Assembly (NCBI RefSeq): GCF_007830635.1
Contig: NZ_VLLA01000011.1
Coordinates: 62,001 to 126,000 of the forward strand
Source: Bradyrhizobium huanghuaihaiense
GTDB taxonomy: Bacteria; Pseudomonadota; Alphaproteobacteria; Rhizobiales; Xanthobacteraceae
DNA: 64,000 bases
Reading direction: 5' to 3'
Under the pieces are notes generated by a model, which worked only from the letters and a program-made list of their open reading frames with translations, was not told the DNA's origin and ran no database searches. Below are positions 24,820-33,959 of this stretch, piece after piece (the stretch's first letter is position 1; every line of letters begins with the position of its first letter). A program made the position numbers and the translations under genes.

Positions 24820-25041
24820 CTACTTCCACACCCGCGCCAGCGTCAGCGCCAGAAGCCCCAGCACCGTGCTCACGAGACCCACCATCGCGTAGGATTGCGC
24901 AAACACACCGGTCTGAATGAAGACCTGTGCCGCGATGGCGAAGCAGATGGCGGCGAGAAGCAGGCAGGCGCAACCGACGATGATCGACAGATAGCGTATC
25001 GCAGCTGCGACCGGCCGTGCGGGGAATGCGGGATCGCTCAT
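24820..25041 (-). CDS. Small two-helix membrane protein
   Basis: A 73-residue ORF starting MSDPAFPARPVAAAIRYL, with two hydrophobic helices (LSIIVGCACLLLAAICFAI and AMVGLVSTVLGLLALTLA) joined by a short loop, and ending in ARVWK. The layout is that of many small inner-membrane proteins; no family is recognised. No strong ribosome site is visible. It follows the 58-residue ORF by 56 bp on the same strand. Confidence 0.65.
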   Translation of the reverse strand: MSDPAFPARPVAAAIRYLSIIVGCACLLLAAICFAIAAQVFIQTGVFAQSYAMVGLVSTVLGLLALTLARVWK

Positions 25042-25097
25042 GCAAATGACACCGGCATTGATGACTGGAGGTTCCGGTTTCGACGTGCGCGGAGAGA

Positions 25098-25274
25098 TCA
25101 GTCGCGTGCGCAGCAATCGACCAGTGCGCGCCAGATGCGTTTGACCTCGACGGTCCTCTCAAGCTCGAGGACGTGGTTCTCGCTCACCTGGGACGATGTT
25201 GTCTCCTGGCGCGGTTCGCGCGGCGCGATCCAGCGCTCGGAGATGGGATCGTACCACTTGCCCAGATTGGTCAA
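25098..25274 (-). CDS. Small hypothetical protein with TTG start
   Basis: A 58-residue ORF whose best start is TTG at 25274, since AGAGGAG lies seven bases upstream, an almost perfect ribosome site. The protein runs (M)TNLGKWYDPISERWIAPREP, then a polar part and ELERTVEVKRIWRALVDCCA. An in-frame ATG at 25319 would add 15 residues but has no ribosome site. No family recognised. Soluble, basic, with two adjacent cysteines near the end. Confidence 0.55.
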   Translation of the reverse strand: MTNLGKWYDPISERWIAPREPRQETTSSQVSENHVLELERTVEVKRIWRALVDCCARD

Positions 25275-25499
25275 CTCGTTTCTCCTCTTTTCGATCCCCC
25301 AATTTTTTCGATCCCACATGCGTGATCGTTCGTCCCACGCGCCCGCTACCGGTGTTTTGCGTGATCTTCGGAGCAGGCGGCGCCTGCTCTTGTCATCGGC
25401 TCCGACCCGGTCGTCGCCTTGATGGAGAGCCAACGCGCTGGCGGCGCGCGACGTTCCAATGTCGCGCGCGAAGTGGAATCTGCGAAGAGAATCTAGGCG

Positions 25500-25916
25500 C
25501 TAGCGCTTCGGCGCGTTCCGATCATCGGACGAGGATTCGCCGGCCGTCGTGCGCTCCTCGCGCGTGCGGAGGTCTTCGGACACCGTCTCCAGCGATCCTT
25601 CGCCGTTTTCGGCTTCGGGCGGCTGGCTGGGCTTGCGGTACTTGTTGACCAGCCGCTTGATGTCGTCGACCGCCTGGAGCAGCGGCGGCGTCAGCGAGAA
25701 CAGCGCGCCCATCGCAATGGCAATGATGGTGTGGCGAAGCGAGACCTTCTCGTCCTCATCGAAAGGATAGGCGTTCGGCTCGATGGCTGCCGGTGCGAGG
25801 CCGGCCGATGAGCGCGAATGATTCGGCTTCCGCGGCTTGCGCGGCGGCATCATGATGACGACGAACAGCACGTTGATCAGCAGCCAGATGCCGAAGATGA
25901 TGAGAAAAGTTCGCAT
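25500..25916 (-). CDS. Small membrane protein of unknown function
   Basis: A 138-residue protein with an N-terminal membrane helix (MRTFLIIFGIWLLINVLFVV), a basic Pro/Arg segment (MPPRKPRKPNHS), a second helix near residue 72 (IIAIAMGALFSLTPPLL) and a charged tail with Glu and Arg. ATG at 25916 places the first helix at the very start, as expected; the open frame upstream is not used. No family recognised. It is one of four small leftward genes in a row. Confidence 0.7.
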   Translation of the reverse strand: MRTFLIIFGIWLLINVLFVVIMMPPRKPRKPNHSRSSAGLAPAAIEPNAYPFDEDEKVSLRHTIIAIAMGALFSLTPPLLQAVDDIKRLVNKYRKPSQPPEAENGEGSLETVSEDLRTREERTTAGESSSDDRNAPKR

Positions 25917-26116
25917 TCCAGAAAACCAAAAAGTAACGCGGCGTCGGCCTAAACCGCCATTGAACGGCCATTCACGGGCCGATGCAAGTTGTGGTTTTCG
26001 CGGTGGCAAGTCCCGGTCGAGTGAGGCATGACGAAATCACTATCGGAATCCGGCAAAACCCTGGAGCGGCCAGTGGAAAGCGATGGCTGCGTGGGAGAGG
26101 GCGACGTTGCCGTCGG

Positions 26117-26344
26117 TCACCCGAAGCGCACGTCCTGCGGCCGGCTCCTGGCCACGTGCGCGCGCCAGGCGTCGATCGCCCGGTTCGCGAGCAGCAGCTG
26201 CCGGCGTTCGCCGGTCCTGAGCTGAGCTTCAATGAAGTCGAGAAGAAAGTTCGCAGTCTCGTCCGGCGCGCCGAGCTCGCCGCTCTGCTCCAGGCAGCTC
26301 CAGGCAATGAAGAATGCGCTCTCGACAGTGCAGCGGATGGACAT
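26117..26344 (-). CDS. Small hypothetical protein
   Basis: A 75-residue soluble, helical protein starting MSIRCTVESAFFIAWSCLEQ, with ETANFLLDFIEAQLRTGERR and an Arg-rich end. The internal composition (amphipathic helices, few low-complexity residues) looks like a real small protein, and I have the impression of a conserved rhizobial family without a function. The reading frame extends upstream to 26425 but that part looks non-coding. It is 82 bp behind the alcohol dehydrogenase gene on the same strand. Confidence 0.6.
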   Translation of the reverse strand: MSIRCTVESAFFIAWSCLEQSGELGAPDETANFLLDFIEAQLRTGERRQLLLANRAIDAWRAHVARSRPQDVRFG

Positions 26345-26426
26345 GTGCTGCCAACGCAGCGCGGGCGTCGGCGTTCCGCGGCGAGACCTTTGATCTCGCC
26401 GCAGGGAGGCTCGGGTTCCTCGCATC

Positions 26427-27485
26427 CTAGTTCTTCAGCACGATGCGGCCGACGACCTTGCCGGCGCGAAGCTCGTCGATCCATTTCTGCACGTCGCCCA
26501 TCGGCTCCTCGCGCATCGGCGTCGGCTTGATCTTGCCGGCGCGGGCGAGCGCCATCAGCTCACGGCCTTCCGCGAGCGTTCCGACCATGAAGCCTTCGAC
26601 GGTCAGGCGCTTGTAGACCCATTGCACCATCGGCAGCGTGAACTGGCCGCCCATCAGGCCGGAGACCACGACCTTGCCGCCGCGCGCGGCGACCGCGACC
26701 GCAAACGCCATCGACTTCTCGTTGCCGGCGAAATCGACGACCTCGTCGAAGCCGCCCTCGGTTTCTTTCAGGATGCGCTTGATCACGTCGGGCTCGGACG
26801 GATCGTAGGCGATGGCCGCGCCGTTCTTCAGCGCGGTCTCGCGCGCGGCCGGCGAGAGGTCGGCGACAGCGATCGGCTGCTTGAACATGGCCTGCGCGAA
26901 CGACAGGCCCATCATGCCGACGCCGCCGAGGCCGATCAGCAGCAAATTGCGCTGGCGCGGACGGTCGACCAGGCGCTTGAGCGCGCCATAGGCGGTGACG
27001 CCGGAGCACATCAGGGTCGCGGCCTGATTGACGGGCAGGGGATCGTAGTCGAGCAGATACTTTGCGTCGGGCACCAGCACATGGGTGGCAAAGCCGCCGT
27101 CGATGGAGACGCCGAGGAAGCGCTGCTTGGCGCAGAGATTCTCGTCGCCATTGGCGCAGTCGCGGCACTGGCCGCAGCCGATCCAGGGAAACACCGCCTT
27201 CTTGGTGCCGACGAGGCCGGCGGGCACGTCGGGACCGACTTTGTCGACGACGCCCGCGATCTCGTGGCCGAGCGTGAAGGGCAGCGTCATGCCGCGCGTG
27301 GTGTCGAGCTTCTTGCCGCCGCCGAGATCGGCATAGCCGTCCTGGATGTGCAGGTCGGAATGGCAGAGACCGCAGCGCTCGATGCGCACCAGCACTTCGC
27401 GTGCTTGTGGCTTCGGCGTGTCGACGATGGTCTCGCACAAGGGCGCGTCGAACTTGACCAGGGACTGCCTGCGCATCAACGCCAT
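26427..27485 (-). CDS. Zinc-dependent alcohol dehydrogenase
   Basis: A 352-residue medium-chain dehydrogenase. The catalytic zinc site is GLCHSDLH near residue 38 with GHEIAGVV near residue 70; the structural zinc site is CGQCRDCANGDENLC near residue 105; the NAD loop is LIGLGGVGMMGL near residue 185. These enzymes oxidise alcohols with NAD(P) in the cytoplasm. Substrate is not certain. ATG at 27485 has GGAGGAAGG just upstream. It lies 22 bp behind rsmA, so it may be read from the long lpt operon. Confidence 0.94.
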   Translation of the reverse strand: MALMRRQSLVKFDAPLCETIVDTPKPQAREVLVRIERCGLCHSDLHIQDGYADLGGGKKLDTTRGMTLPFTLGHEIAGVVDKVGPDVPAGLVGTKKAVFPWIGCGQCRDCANGDENLCAKQRFLGVSIDGGFATHVLVPDAKYLLDYDPLPVNQAATLMCSGVTAYGALKRLVDRPRQRNLLLIGLGGVGMMGLSFAQAMFKQPIAVADLSPAARETALKNGAAIAYDPSEPDVIKRILKETEGGFDEVVDFAGNEKSMAFAVAVAARGGKVVVSGLMGGQFTLPMVQWVYKRLTVEGFMVGTLAEGRELMALARAGKIKPTPMREEPMGDVQKWIDELRAGKVVGRIVLKN

Positions 27486-27507
27486 ATTCCTTCCTCCGAA
27501 ATTCCTA

Positions 27508-28365
27508 TTATTGAGCCTCGCTGCGTATATCCGCCAATTCACGGGCCATGGCAACAAAGCCCGATATCGGGATCGTCTCGGCGCGCCGCGTCGCATCGAC
27601 GCCGGCCGCCGCGGCAAGTCGCGCAGGATCGACACCCAGTGATTTCAGGCTTTGCCGCAGCATCTTGCGGCGCTGGCCGAAGGCGGCGGCCGCGACCTGC
27701 TCGAGCAGTCTGCGATCGCAAGGCAGCGGCTCTGGGCGCGGCTTGAGGCGCACGACGGAGGAGGTGACCTTCGGAGGCGGCACGAAGGCGGACGGCGAAA
27801 TGTCGAACAGGATCTTGGTCTCGCAGCGCCAGTTGGCGAGCACGCCGAGACGGCCATAGGCCTCCTCGTCCTCGCGTGCGACGATGCGCTCGCCGACCTC
27901 GCGCTGGAACATCAGCACCATCATGTCGTACCAGGGCGGCCAGGGTTCGATCGTGAGCCAGTTGATCAGCAACTGGGTTGCGATGTTGTAAGGCAGATTG
28001 GCGACGATCTTTGCGCGCTCGCCCGCAAGCAACGGTCGCGGATCGAAGGTCATGGCATCGCCGTGGACGATCTCGAGCCGGCCGGGATAGCGCGCGGAAA
28101 TATCCTCAAGCGCCGGGATCGCGCGCTCGTCATGCTCGATGGCGATGACGCGCCGGGCGCCGAGCGCGAGCAGCGCGCGCGTCAGTCCGCCCGGGCCCGG
28201 GCCGATCTCGACGATGGTGGAGTCTTCCAGCGGCGCGGCTGCACGCGCGATGCGCGCAGTGAGGTTGAGATCGAGCAGAAAATTCTGACCGAGCGATTTG
28301 CGGGCCGACAGCGCGTGCTGGCGAATGACCTCGCGCAGCGGCGGGAGGTCGTCGATCGCGCTCAT
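27508..28365 (-). CDS. rsmA: 16S rRNA adenine dimethyltransferase RsmA
   Basis: A 285-residue enzyme (KsgA) that dimethylates two adjacent adenines in the 3' loop of 16S rRNA. SLGQNFLLDLNLTARI near residue 25, IVEIGPGPGGLTRALL near residue 51 (SAM loop) and NLPYNIATQLL near residue 122 (catalytic motif IV) are intact. Its ATG overlaps the pdxA stop as TGATG, so the two are translationally coupled. Confidence 0.97.
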   Translation of the reverse strand: MSAIDDLPPLREVIRQHALSARKSLGQNFLLDLNLTARIARAAAPLEDSTIVEIGPGPGGLTRALLALGARRVIAIEHDERAIPALEDISARYPGRLEIVHGDAMTFDPRPLLAGERAKIVANLPYNIATQLLINWLTIEPWPPWYDMMVLMFQREVGERIVAREDEEAYGRLGVLANWRCETKILFDISPSAFVPPPKVTSSVVRLKPRPEPLPCDRRLLEQVAAAAFGQRRKMLRQSLKSLGVDPARLAAAAGVDATRRAETIPISGFVAMARELADIRSEAQ

Positions 28366-29378
28366 CAGGTTTTCGCAGCCGCCATGCGGCTGGCGAGCTG
28401 GAGCGCTGCAATCAGGCTTGCGGGGTTCGCTTTACCGGTGCCGGCGATGTCGAAGGCGGTGCCGTGATCGGGCGAGGTGCGGATGAAGGGCAGGCCGAGC
28501 GTGACGTTGACTGCGTCGTCGAAGGCGACGGTCTTGATCGGGATCAGCGCCTGGTCGTGATACATGCAGACCGCGCAGTCATAGAGGTTGCGTGCGGCCT
28601 CGTGGAACATGGTGTCCGCGGGCAGCGGGCCCCTGGCCTCGATGCCGTCATTGCGCAGAGCTTTGAGCGCCGGCGCAATCACCGTCTGCTCCTCATGCCC
28701 GAGCGAGCCGTCCTCGCCGGCATGCGGATTGAGGCCGGAGATCGCGATGCGCGGCCGCGCGATGCCGAAGCGGGATGTCAGCTCGGTCGCGACGATGCGC
28801 ACGGTCGAGACGATCAACTCGCTGGTCAGCTGGCTCAGCGCCTCGCGCAAGGAGACGTGGATGGTCACCGGCACCACGGCGAGCCGCGGTGACCACAGCA
28901 TCATCACCGGCTGCGGCACGCGGCCGTCCTCAGCGGCGAGCTCGGCGAGGAATTCGGTGTGGCCGGGATGGCGGAAGCCCGCGCGGTAGAGCACGCTCTT
29001 GGCGATCGGATTGGTGACGACGGCGCCGGCGCGCCCCTCGCGGACATCCGTGACTGCCTGGCGGATCGAGGCGAGCGCGGCGGGCGCGCTTGATGCGTCA
29101 GGCTTGCCGGGCTCGGCCGTCGCGCGCTCGCCGGTCGCGACCACGGGCAGGGCCTCGGCGAAGGCGGCCACGGCCTCGCTGGCGTTCACCGGGACGATCC
29201 GGATCTCGGCGCCGAGCGCTTTGGCGCGTTGCGCGACGAAGGCTTGGTCGCCGAGCAGATAGAAGGCGGGCAGGTTCAGCTCACGGCGGCGAAGCCAGGC
29301 CGCAATCGCGATGTCGGGGCCGATGCCCGCGGGCTCTCCCAGGGTCAGGGCGAGGGGCTTGATCGGGGCGTCGGCCAT
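28365..29378 (-). CDS. pdxA: 4-hydroxythreonine-4-phosphate dehydrogenase
   Basis: A 337-residue enzyme of pyridoxal phosphate synthesis; it oxidises 4-phosphohydroxy-L-threonine with NAD. LTLGEPAGIGPDI near residue 10, GHTEFLAEL near residue 140, the metal histidines in this block and in MYHDQALIPIK near residue 273, and TSPDHGTAFDIAG near residue 300 identify it. The start MADAPIKP at 29378 overlaps the preceding stop (TGATG). The frame stays open far upstream but that part is shadow. Confidence 0.96.
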   Translation of the reverse strand: MADAPIKPLALTLGEPAGIGPDIAIAAWLRRRELNLPAFYLLGDQAFVAQRAKALGAEIRIVPVNASEAVAAFAEALPVVATGERATAEPGKPDASSAPAALASIRQAVTDVREGRAGAVVTNPIAKSVLYRAGFRHPGHTEFLAELAAEDGRVPQPVMMLWSPRLAVVPVTIHVSLREALSQLTSELIVSTVRIVATELTSRFGIARPRIAISGLNPHAGEDGSLGHEEQTVIAPALKALRNDGIEARGPLPADTMFHEAARNLYDCAVCMYHDQALIPIKTVAFDDAVNVTLGLPFIRTSPDHGTAFDIAGTGKANPASLIAALQLASRMAAAKT

Positions 29379-30304
29379 CAGCGGTTGCGATATTCGATCA
29401 TCGCCGCCTTGCGGAGCTCTTCGAGATAGGCCTTCTGGGTCTTCTCGTACTTCTCCTGGTACATCTTCTCGCGGACCTCGCGCTTCTTCGGCGTGTCGAT
29501 CATGGTCGGCTTGCGCGAGCACAGCACCACCATCTCGATGCCCGCCTTGGTCACCTCCGGCGCCGTCAGATGGCCGATCGCCGTGTCGTCGAGCACCTTG
29601 CGCAGCGTTTCGGGCAGGTCCGCCGTCGTCTTGGTGACGGCCTCGCGAATGGTGGCGTTCGGCGTCGAGCGGAACAGCGAATTGGCTTCCTCGCAGCTGC
29701 CGACGCGGGAGCGATATTGCTCGGCTTCCTTCATCCGCGTCTCCTGGAAGGCCGGGGACGAGCCGCGCGGCACGATCAGCACGATCGGCTGCATCTTGTA
29801 TTCGGTGCCCTCGATCTGCAGCTTGTCGCCGGTCTGGGCCTGCACGGCCTGCGCGACGTCGCGCTCGCCGACCATCAGCTTCTCCTTGAAGCGGCCGCGC
29901 ACGAGGCTGGTCCAAACCATCTCGGCCTTCATGCGGCCCTTCAGAGTTTCAGGGCGGACGCCCTTGGATTCGAGCGACTTGGTCAGCTGATCCGGCGAGA
30001 TGCGCATGCGCTGCGCCATGCCCTCGAAGGACTGGTTGACGTCGCTGACACCGGGATCGACGCCGTATTTCTTGCCTTCCTTGAGCTTCACCCTGTCGTC
30101 GATCAGCTCGTTGATGACCTCCTGCCGGCCTGGGGTCTTCTGCGTCGTCAGCTGGTCGAGCTTGGCGCGCTGGTCGATATCGAAATCGGTGATCGGATCG
30201 CCGTTGACCATGACCACGATGTTCTGCGCGCGCGACGGCGTGCCGGCCAGAAGCAGGGCGGCGAGGACGAAGAGGAGGCGGAACAGAGGCAAGGCAGTCG
30301 TCAT
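29378..30304 (-). CDS. SurA-type periplasmic chaperone / peptidyl-prolyl isomerase
   Basis: A 308-residue exported protein with signal peptide (LFRLLFVLAALLLAGTPSRAQ) and a SurA N-terminal domain (VVMVNGDPITDFDIDQRAKL near residue 32). A single parvulin-like segment follows (VLIVPRGSSPAFQETRMKEAEQ, residues ~185-285, read in part). SurA helps outer-membrane proteins fold; here it sits in the operon with lptD, a SurA client. Start at 30304 is chosen; ATG at 30319 would add five residues. Two isomerase domains are usual in E. coli SurA, and only one is visible here. Confidence 0.85.
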   Translation of the reverse strand: MTTALPLFRLLFVLAALLLAGTPSRAQNIVVMVNGDPITDFDIDQRAKLDQLTTQKTPGRQEVINELIDDRVKLKEGKKYGVDPGVSDVNQSFEGMAQRMRISPDQLTKSLESKGVRPETLKGRMKAEMVWTSLVRGRFKEKLMVGERDVAQAVQAQTGDKLQIEGTEYKMQPIVLIVPRGSSPAFQETRMKEAEQYRSRVGSCEEANSLFRSTPNATIREAVTKTTADLPETLRKVLDDTAIGHLTAPEVTKAGIEMVVLCSRKPTMIDTPKKREVREKMYQEKYEKTQKAYLEELRKAAMIEYRNR

Positions 30305-30372
30305 GGATCTCGCTCGCATGTCAGCCGCGGTGAACCTGCGATTGGGACAACGCGGCCGGCACTTCAAACCGT

Positions 30373-32862
30373 TTACTGGAGGCCGCTGGAACTGCTGGTC
30401 GTCGACGAGGTCGCCAGCGTACGCAGCCCGAACGTGAACATGTACGCATGGTTCAGCACTGGCGGCGCAGCGCCTGCCGAATAGCTATACGAAGTTACAT
30501 AGTTCGCCGCCAGCACGAAGCAATCGTCGACATAGCCGGCGCCGAGCACATACTGGTTGATCTTGTTGGCCTCGAGGTCCCAGCGCGCCGAGCCCGACAC
30601 CACCCAGTTGGACGCGACCTTGAGCGAGCCCGAGGTCAGGATGCCCTCGCGGCGCGTCAGATAGCCGAGTTCCGGCTGCGGCGCGTAGTTGCCGTACAGC
30701 ACGCTGACCGACCAGCGGTCGAAATTGGCGCGGCCTTCCGCCTCGAAGCGCTGCACGTTCCAGGTCTGCTCGTCCATGCGGGAGCGGACGCTGAAGGTGT
30801 AGGTGCGGTTGGGCGAGTAGCTGGCGCTTGCCACGTAATCCGAGCGCGGCTTGTCGAGACCGGAATCCAGACCCGTGTTGATGGAGTCCCGGACCGCGAA
30901 GGAGTTCAGTCCGAATAGCTGGTAGGACTCGCCGAACAGCACCTTGACGGCGCCGCCCCTGTCGAACTGCGTGGTGGACTGCACGCCGACATTGGCGCGG
31001 CCGCCGCCCTCGACGCGGTCGTAGCCGGAGAATTTGTCGACGCTGAACAGGTTCGAGGCGTCGAACACCATGCTCTGCGCGTCCTCGTTCGGCAGCTTGC
31101 CGGCATAAGTCTCGTTCGGACGGATGATGATCTGCGCGATCGGCTCGATGGTGGTCGAGCCCCAGGGCTGAACGTTGATGAAGGGGTAGCGGTATTCGAG
31201 GCCGACGGTCGGCATCAGGCGGAATGCCTGGGTGTCGCCGACCGGCAGATAGTTCGATACGCCCGGCTGATTGGAGACCGAGGAATTGATCGCGTCGGCG
31301 CGCAGGCTGGCGAACGGCGTCCAGATCTGGCCGAACGGATCGGTATAGGACTTGCGCCACTGCGCTTCCGCGGTGAGGCGGGTGTAGGTGCCGGGGAAGC
31401 CGCGCAGCAGGCACTGCGACGGCGTGCGCGCGAGCGGATCGGCCGAGGCGGTGGTGCACAGGCCGTTGGTGTTGGCGAGCGTCGTGATCGGATCGAACAC
31501 CGCGTTTTCGCGCGACAGGTTCACGAAATTGGTCTTGTAGCTGAACTCGCCGCCGAAGACCGGATAGTTGAGCACGTTCGAGTAGTCGATCACGGGGTAG
31601 ACGACCGGGACCTTGTCCTGGTTGCCCGAGTAGCTCAGCCAGTACATCGTGCGAGCGTCGAAGAAGCTGCGATTGCCGACGCCGGTCAGATAGAGCTGCG
31701 ACAGCGCGTCGGTCGGCAGGTTCAGGAACGAGCCGAGCGGGTCTTTGTAGGCCGCGAGGCGATAGTCCGAGAAGAAATAGTAGTCGGACATCAGGACGCC
31801 GTCCCAGCCCCAGACCCATTTGTCGTTCAGCGCGAACTGACCCTTGGTGTCGACGGCGCCGCGGAACTGGCGGTCGCCGGGCTGGCCGGCAAAGGCGCCG
31901 GGGTCGAGCTGGTCGATGCCGTAGGCCCGGATCTGGTAGGCGCCGTCGATCAGGCGCTGACGGAATTCACCCTGCACCAGCACGCCTTGCCGCGACAGGA
32001 AGCGCGGCGTGAAGGTTGCGTCCATATCGGGCGCGATCGCCCAATAATAGGGAACTTCAGCGCCGAAGCCGGTGTTCGTGGTGCCGGGGAAGTAACCGGG
32101 CATCAGGAAGCCGCTCTTGCGCTTGACGGTCGGATCAGGCGTCGAGAAATAGGGCATGTAGGCGATCGGCACGCCGAAGAACTCGAGCTGCGCCGTCTCG
32201 AAATACAGCATCTTCTCCTGCTGGTCGTGGATGATGCGGGCACCCTTGACCTGCCACAGCGGCGGCTTCTTCGGATCGTCCTTACACGGCGCGCAGGCCG
32301 TGTAGACGCCGTTATCGAACACCGTGTAGTTGCCGCTGGAGCGATCGGCGCGGCTCGCGGCCATGCGGGTCTGGTCGGCGGTGTCCACGCGCAGCGAATC
32401 GACGAAACCGTCGCGGTAGTCGTCGGAGAGATCCATGATCTCGGCGTAGGTGATCTTGCCGTCGGCATCCGTCATGCGGATGTTGCCTTCGGCATGGAGC
32501 CGCTTGGTCTTCTGGTCGTAGATGACCCTGTCGGCCTCGACGCTGGTGCCGTTGTAGAACAGCTGGACGTTGCCGACCGCGGAGACGCGCGAATTGTTGT
32601 AGTCGTAGTCGACCTCGGTCGCCTGAACCAGCATCTGGTTGTCGTTGGCGACCTTCGGCGGCTTCGGGCGCGGCGGCAGCGGATTGTAGGTGAAGCTCTG
32701 GGCGGAGGCGGGGGCCACGGCGGCAACATCCACCAGCCCGCCGAGCGATGCGACGGCGGCAACAGCGAGCAGAAGCCTGCGAATAGACAAGCCGCACCCG
32801 TTCGCGCGCACCACTGTACGCCGCGTCAAACGAGACACGCGCCCTCGTTGGACGGCAGTCAC
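30373..32862 (-). CDS. lptD: LPS assembly protein LptD
   Basis: An 829-residue outer-membrane barrel that places lipopolysaccharide in the outer leaflet. A signal region (LLLAVAAVASLGGLVDVAAV) precedes the OstA-like N-terminal domain (VQATEVDYDYNNSRVSAVGN, KRLHAEGNIRMTD), followed by the long C-terminal beta barrel. GTG at 32862 is the start, because AGGAGG lies seven bases before it and the codon overlaps the lptG stop (TAGTG). A pair of cysteines in ACAPCKDDPKK lies in the N-terminal part. SurA follows 68 bp downstream. Confidence 0.95.
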   Translation of the reverse strand: MTAVQRGRVSRLTRRTVVRANGCGLSIRRLLLAVAAVASLGGLVDVAAVAPASAQSFTYNPLPPRPKPPKVANDNQMLVQATEVDYDYNNSRVSAVGNVQLFYNGTSVEADRVIYDQKTKRLHAEGNIRMTDADGKITYAEIMDLSDDYRDGFVDSLRVDTADQTRMAASRADRSSGNYTVFDNGVYTACAPCKDDPKKPPLWQVKGARIIHDQQEKMLYFETAQLEFFGVPIAYMPYFSTPDPTVKRKSGFLMPGYFPGTTNTGFGAEVPYYWAIAPDMDATFTPRFLSRQGVLVQGEFRQRLIDGAYQIRAYGIDQLDPGAFAGQPGDRQFRGAVDTKGQFALNDKWVWGWDGVLMSDYYFFSDYRLAAYKDPLGSFLNLPTDALSQLYLTGVGNRSFFDARTMYWLSYSGNQDKVPVVYPVIDYSNVLNYPVFGGEFSYKTNFVNLSRENAVFDPITTLANTNGLCTTASADPLARTPSQCLLRGFPGTYTRLTAEAQWRKSYTDPFGQIWTPFASLRADAINSSVSNQPGVSNYLPVGDTQAFRLMPTVGLEYRYPFINVQPWGSTTIEPIAQIIIRPNETYAGKLPNEDAQSMVFDASNLFSVDKFSGYDRVEGGGRANVGVQSTTQFDRGGAVKVLFGESYQLFGLNSFAVRDSINTGLDSGLDKPRSDYVASASYSPNRTYTFSVRSRMDEQTWNVQRFEAEGRANFDRWSVSVLYGNYAPQPELGYLTRREGILTSGSLKVASNWVVSGSARWDLEANKINQYVLGAGYVDDCFVLAANYVTSYSYSAGAAPPVLNHAYMFTFGLRTLATSSTTSSSSGLQ

Positions 32863-33959
32863 TAACCGTCCTCCTGATAGAGCAAGGCCAAAAAGCCGGT
32901 GAGGCCGCCCACAACAACGGGCAACCACGCCGCAGCGATCGGATGCATCAACTCAGCCTTGCTCAAGTCCTCAGTTACTTTCGACAGAACGTAGAGCAGA
33001 AAGCCTGCGCCCACGCCACTCAAAACCATCTTCTGCACGCCGCCCATCCGGAAGAAGCGCAACGACACGGAGGCCGCGAGCATCACCATGGCGGCGAGCA
33101 AAAACGGCTGCGCCAGGAGCTTCTGATACTGGAGTCGATATCCCGCTGTCGCGAAGCCTGAGCTTTCGGAGGAGCGGATGTAGTTCGGTAGTTGCCAAAA
33201 GGACACAGTCTCCGGTGTGGAAAAGCTGTTGCGGACCTGGGCCTCGGTCAGCGTCGTCGGAATCTCCAGGCTGGCCTGGTCGATCGGCGGCGCGTCCAGC
33301 GAGAAGCGGCGGACGCCCTTGAACATCCAATGGCCCGCCTCGAGCGTGGCTTCGCGCGCCTCGACGCGTTCCTTGAAGTGCTGCTGTGTGTCAAACCGGA
33401 ACAGCGTGAGTCCCGTGAGCCGGATGCCCTGCTGCTCGCTGCGCGCCGCGTTGATGATGGTCTGGCCGTCGCTGGTCACCTGATTGAGCCAGAAGCCGGA
33501 GGCATCCTGGATGCCGCCGCCGGGCGCCGAGCCGAACAGCTCGGCCTCCATGCGCTTGGAGAGCTCGCGCAGATTGGCCGACATCGGATTGTAGGCGACG
33601 GTGGCGACGACCCCGATCAGGAGCGCGCTGCCGAGCGCCGGCGCGATGAACTGCCAGGCCGAGATGCCGGCGGCGCGCGCAACCACGAGCTCGAGCCGGC
33701 GGGAGAGGGCGAGATAGCAGGTCATGGCGCCGATCAGCATGCAGAACGGCGTCAGCTTCTCCAAAAGCTGCGGCACCCGGAACAGCGAGGTCTCGGCGAC
33801 CATGATCGCGGAGGCGGATGCAAGGCCGGAAGTCTTGCGCACCATCTCGATGTAGTCGACCAGCACCAGCAGCAGGAAGATGCTCGCGAACACGCCGAGC
33901 GCCGCGACGACGAAGCGGCCGGCGAAATAGCGCCCGAGTGTGTTGGTGAGCATGCTCAT
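32862..33959 (-). CDS. lptG: LPS export permease LptG
   Basis: A 365-residue YjgP/YjgQ-family permease. Three helices at the N-terminus (FVVAALGVFASIFLLLVLVD, ISAWQFIAPALGSALLIGVV), a periplasmic beta-jellyroll from about residue 130 to 270, and three helices at the C-terminus fit LptG. With LptF it forms the channel of the LptB2FG transporter that extracts LPS from the inner membrane. Its ATG overlaps the lptF stop (ATGA). The ATPase LptB is not in the window. Confidence 0.95.
   Translation of the reverse strand: MSMLTNTLGRYFAGRFVVAALGVFASIFLLLVLVDYIEMVRKTSGLASASAIMVAETSLFRVPQLLEKLTPFCMLIGAMTCYLALSRRLELVVARAAGISAWQFIAPALGSALLIGVVATVAYNPMSANLRELSKRMEAELFGSAPGGGIQDASGFWLNQVTSDGQTIINAARSEQQGIRLTGLTLFRFDTQQHFKERVEAREATLEAGHWMFKGVRRFSLDAPPIDQASLEIPTTLTEAQVRNSFSTPETVSFWQLPNYIRSSESSGFATAGYRLQYQKLLAQPFLLAAMVMLAASVSLRFFRMGGVQKMVLSGVGAGFLLYVLSKVTEDLSKAELMHPIAAAWLPVVVGGLTGFLALLYQEDG

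Noticed and set aside
28365..29915. N-terminally extended PdxA (516 codons)
   Set aside because: The extension lies in another frame of the SurA-like gene; PdxA begins at MADAPIKP, where the stop/start overlap TGATG is found.
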